From CBFGRV01 sp965651265 (GTDB lineage: Bacteria; Bacteroidota; Rhodothermia; Rhodothermales; VXPQ01): a stretch of DNA of 64,000 nt. The position numbers and the translations under genes are program-made. The notes beneath the pieces are model-generated. The model was not told where the DNA came from, made no database searches, and worked only from the letters and a program-made list of their open reading frames with translations. Positions within the stretch are counted from its first letter, which is position 1. Each line of letters starts with the position of its first letter. Below, piece after piece: positions 63,848 through 64,000 of this stretch. Where the stretch lies: assembly GCA_965651265.1 (NCBI GenBank), contig CBFGRV010000015.1, forward strand, positions 1 to 64,000, in the 5' to 3' direction.

Positions 63848-64000
63848 CTAGGGCTCAAGTAGTATCTGTTCGATGAGGGCCGCCCGCTCGTGGCCGGATG
63901 CCGCGATTTCGCGGAGCATTCGGCCGCCTTCGAGCTTCTTCAGGCTTCTGGCGGCGTTCATCGCGACCCACGGAGACTCATCGCCGATGGATCGCAGCAG
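63848..64000 (-). CDS. HEAT-repeat protein (5' part outside window)
   Basis: Only the last 50 residues are in the window. They read as one HEAT-type repeat (LLRSIGDESPWVAMNAARS, then LKKLEGGRMLREIAASGHER) and stop at TAG 63848-63850. The next gene, the glycosyltransferase, begins 4 bp later (or overlaps if the TTG is used), so they are probably coupled. HEAT proteins are protein-binding scaffolds; its role in the polysaccharide unit is inferred from position. Confidence 0.7.
   Translation of the reverse strand: MLRSIGDESPWVAMNAARSLKKLEGGRMLREIAASGHERAALIEQILLEP

Noticed and set aside
1..64000. CRISPR arrays, insertion sequences, prophage, tRNA or rRNA genes
   Set aside because: No regularly spaced direct repeats, transposase or integrase motifs, or cloverleaf/rRNA stretches were seen in the gaps; most of the window is accounted for by protein genes.

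Overview
This 64 kb window is chromosomal DNA, GC-rich and densely coding, from a heterotroph that looks like a member of the Rhodothermota/Rhodothermales within the broad Bacteroidota lineage. The evidence is a SusC/SusD pair, two secreted proteins ending in the YPNPFNP-type C-terminal sorting tail, a GWxTD-domain protein, an AccD without the zinc-ribbon cysteines, an EF-G2-type elongation factor paralogue, and many lipoproteins. A caa3-type cytochrome oxidase points to aerobic respiration. I saw no tRNA, rRNA, insertion sequence, prophage or CRISPR array. These assignments come from reading motifs, not from database searches.

Layout. 1-5546 (minus): a caa3 oxidase operon (subunit II with a fused haem c, fused subunit I+III, small membrane protein, CtaG-like assembly factor, dihaem cytochrome c cut by the window edge). 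5831-11172: secreted or metal-related genes (sugar isomerase-like lipoprotein, amidohydrolase, His-rich lipoprotein). 11541-14369: NDP-forming acyl-CoA synthetase fused to a GNAT acetyltransferase. 14954-20238 (minus): a run of stress-type genes (Hsp20, flavin reductase, Spy/CpxP-like protein, tandem universal stress protein, EF-G2 with its catalytic His replaced). 20474-23215 (plus): tsaB, accD and a PP2C phosphatase. 23267-29908: sulfur metabolism (MBL-rhodanese), phospholipase D/cardiolipin synthase, a seven-repeat propeller protein, an anion transporter and a coiled-coil protein. 30086-35699 (plus): a very large hybrid kinase, a single-domain response regulator and a REC-PP2C phosphatase, coupled by overlap or tiny gaps. 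35828-41832: Cys-rich copper-storage-like protein, CRTAC1/ASPIC-type lipoprotein, GWxTD protein.

41838-52086 is the most interesting stretch. A minus-strand SusC/SusD outer-membrane uptake pair and a lipoprotein face a plus-strand, overlapping three-gene operon: a GH20-type hexosaminidase, a Tat-exported Nif3-family metalloprotein, and a lipoprotein that fuses a DigH-like glycan hydrolase (GHL10/DUF187) to an Amidase_2 domain. I read this as a candidate extracytoplasmic peptidoglycan-processing system. The role is inference; the domain content and coupling are visible.

52096-56026 holds a dienelactone hydrolase, an exported amidohydrolase and a Trp-repeat secreted protein. 56066-61372 (minus) is an overlapping operon of three histidine kinases and a REC-HD-GYP phosphodiesterase. 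61589-64000 (minus) is an exopolysaccharide-type set (HEAT-repeat protein, GT2 glycosyltransferase, YaiO-like barrel). Neither signalling cluster has a DNA-binding output; outputs are a PP2C phosphatase and an HD-GYP domain, which suggests partner-switching and cyclic-di-GMP control.
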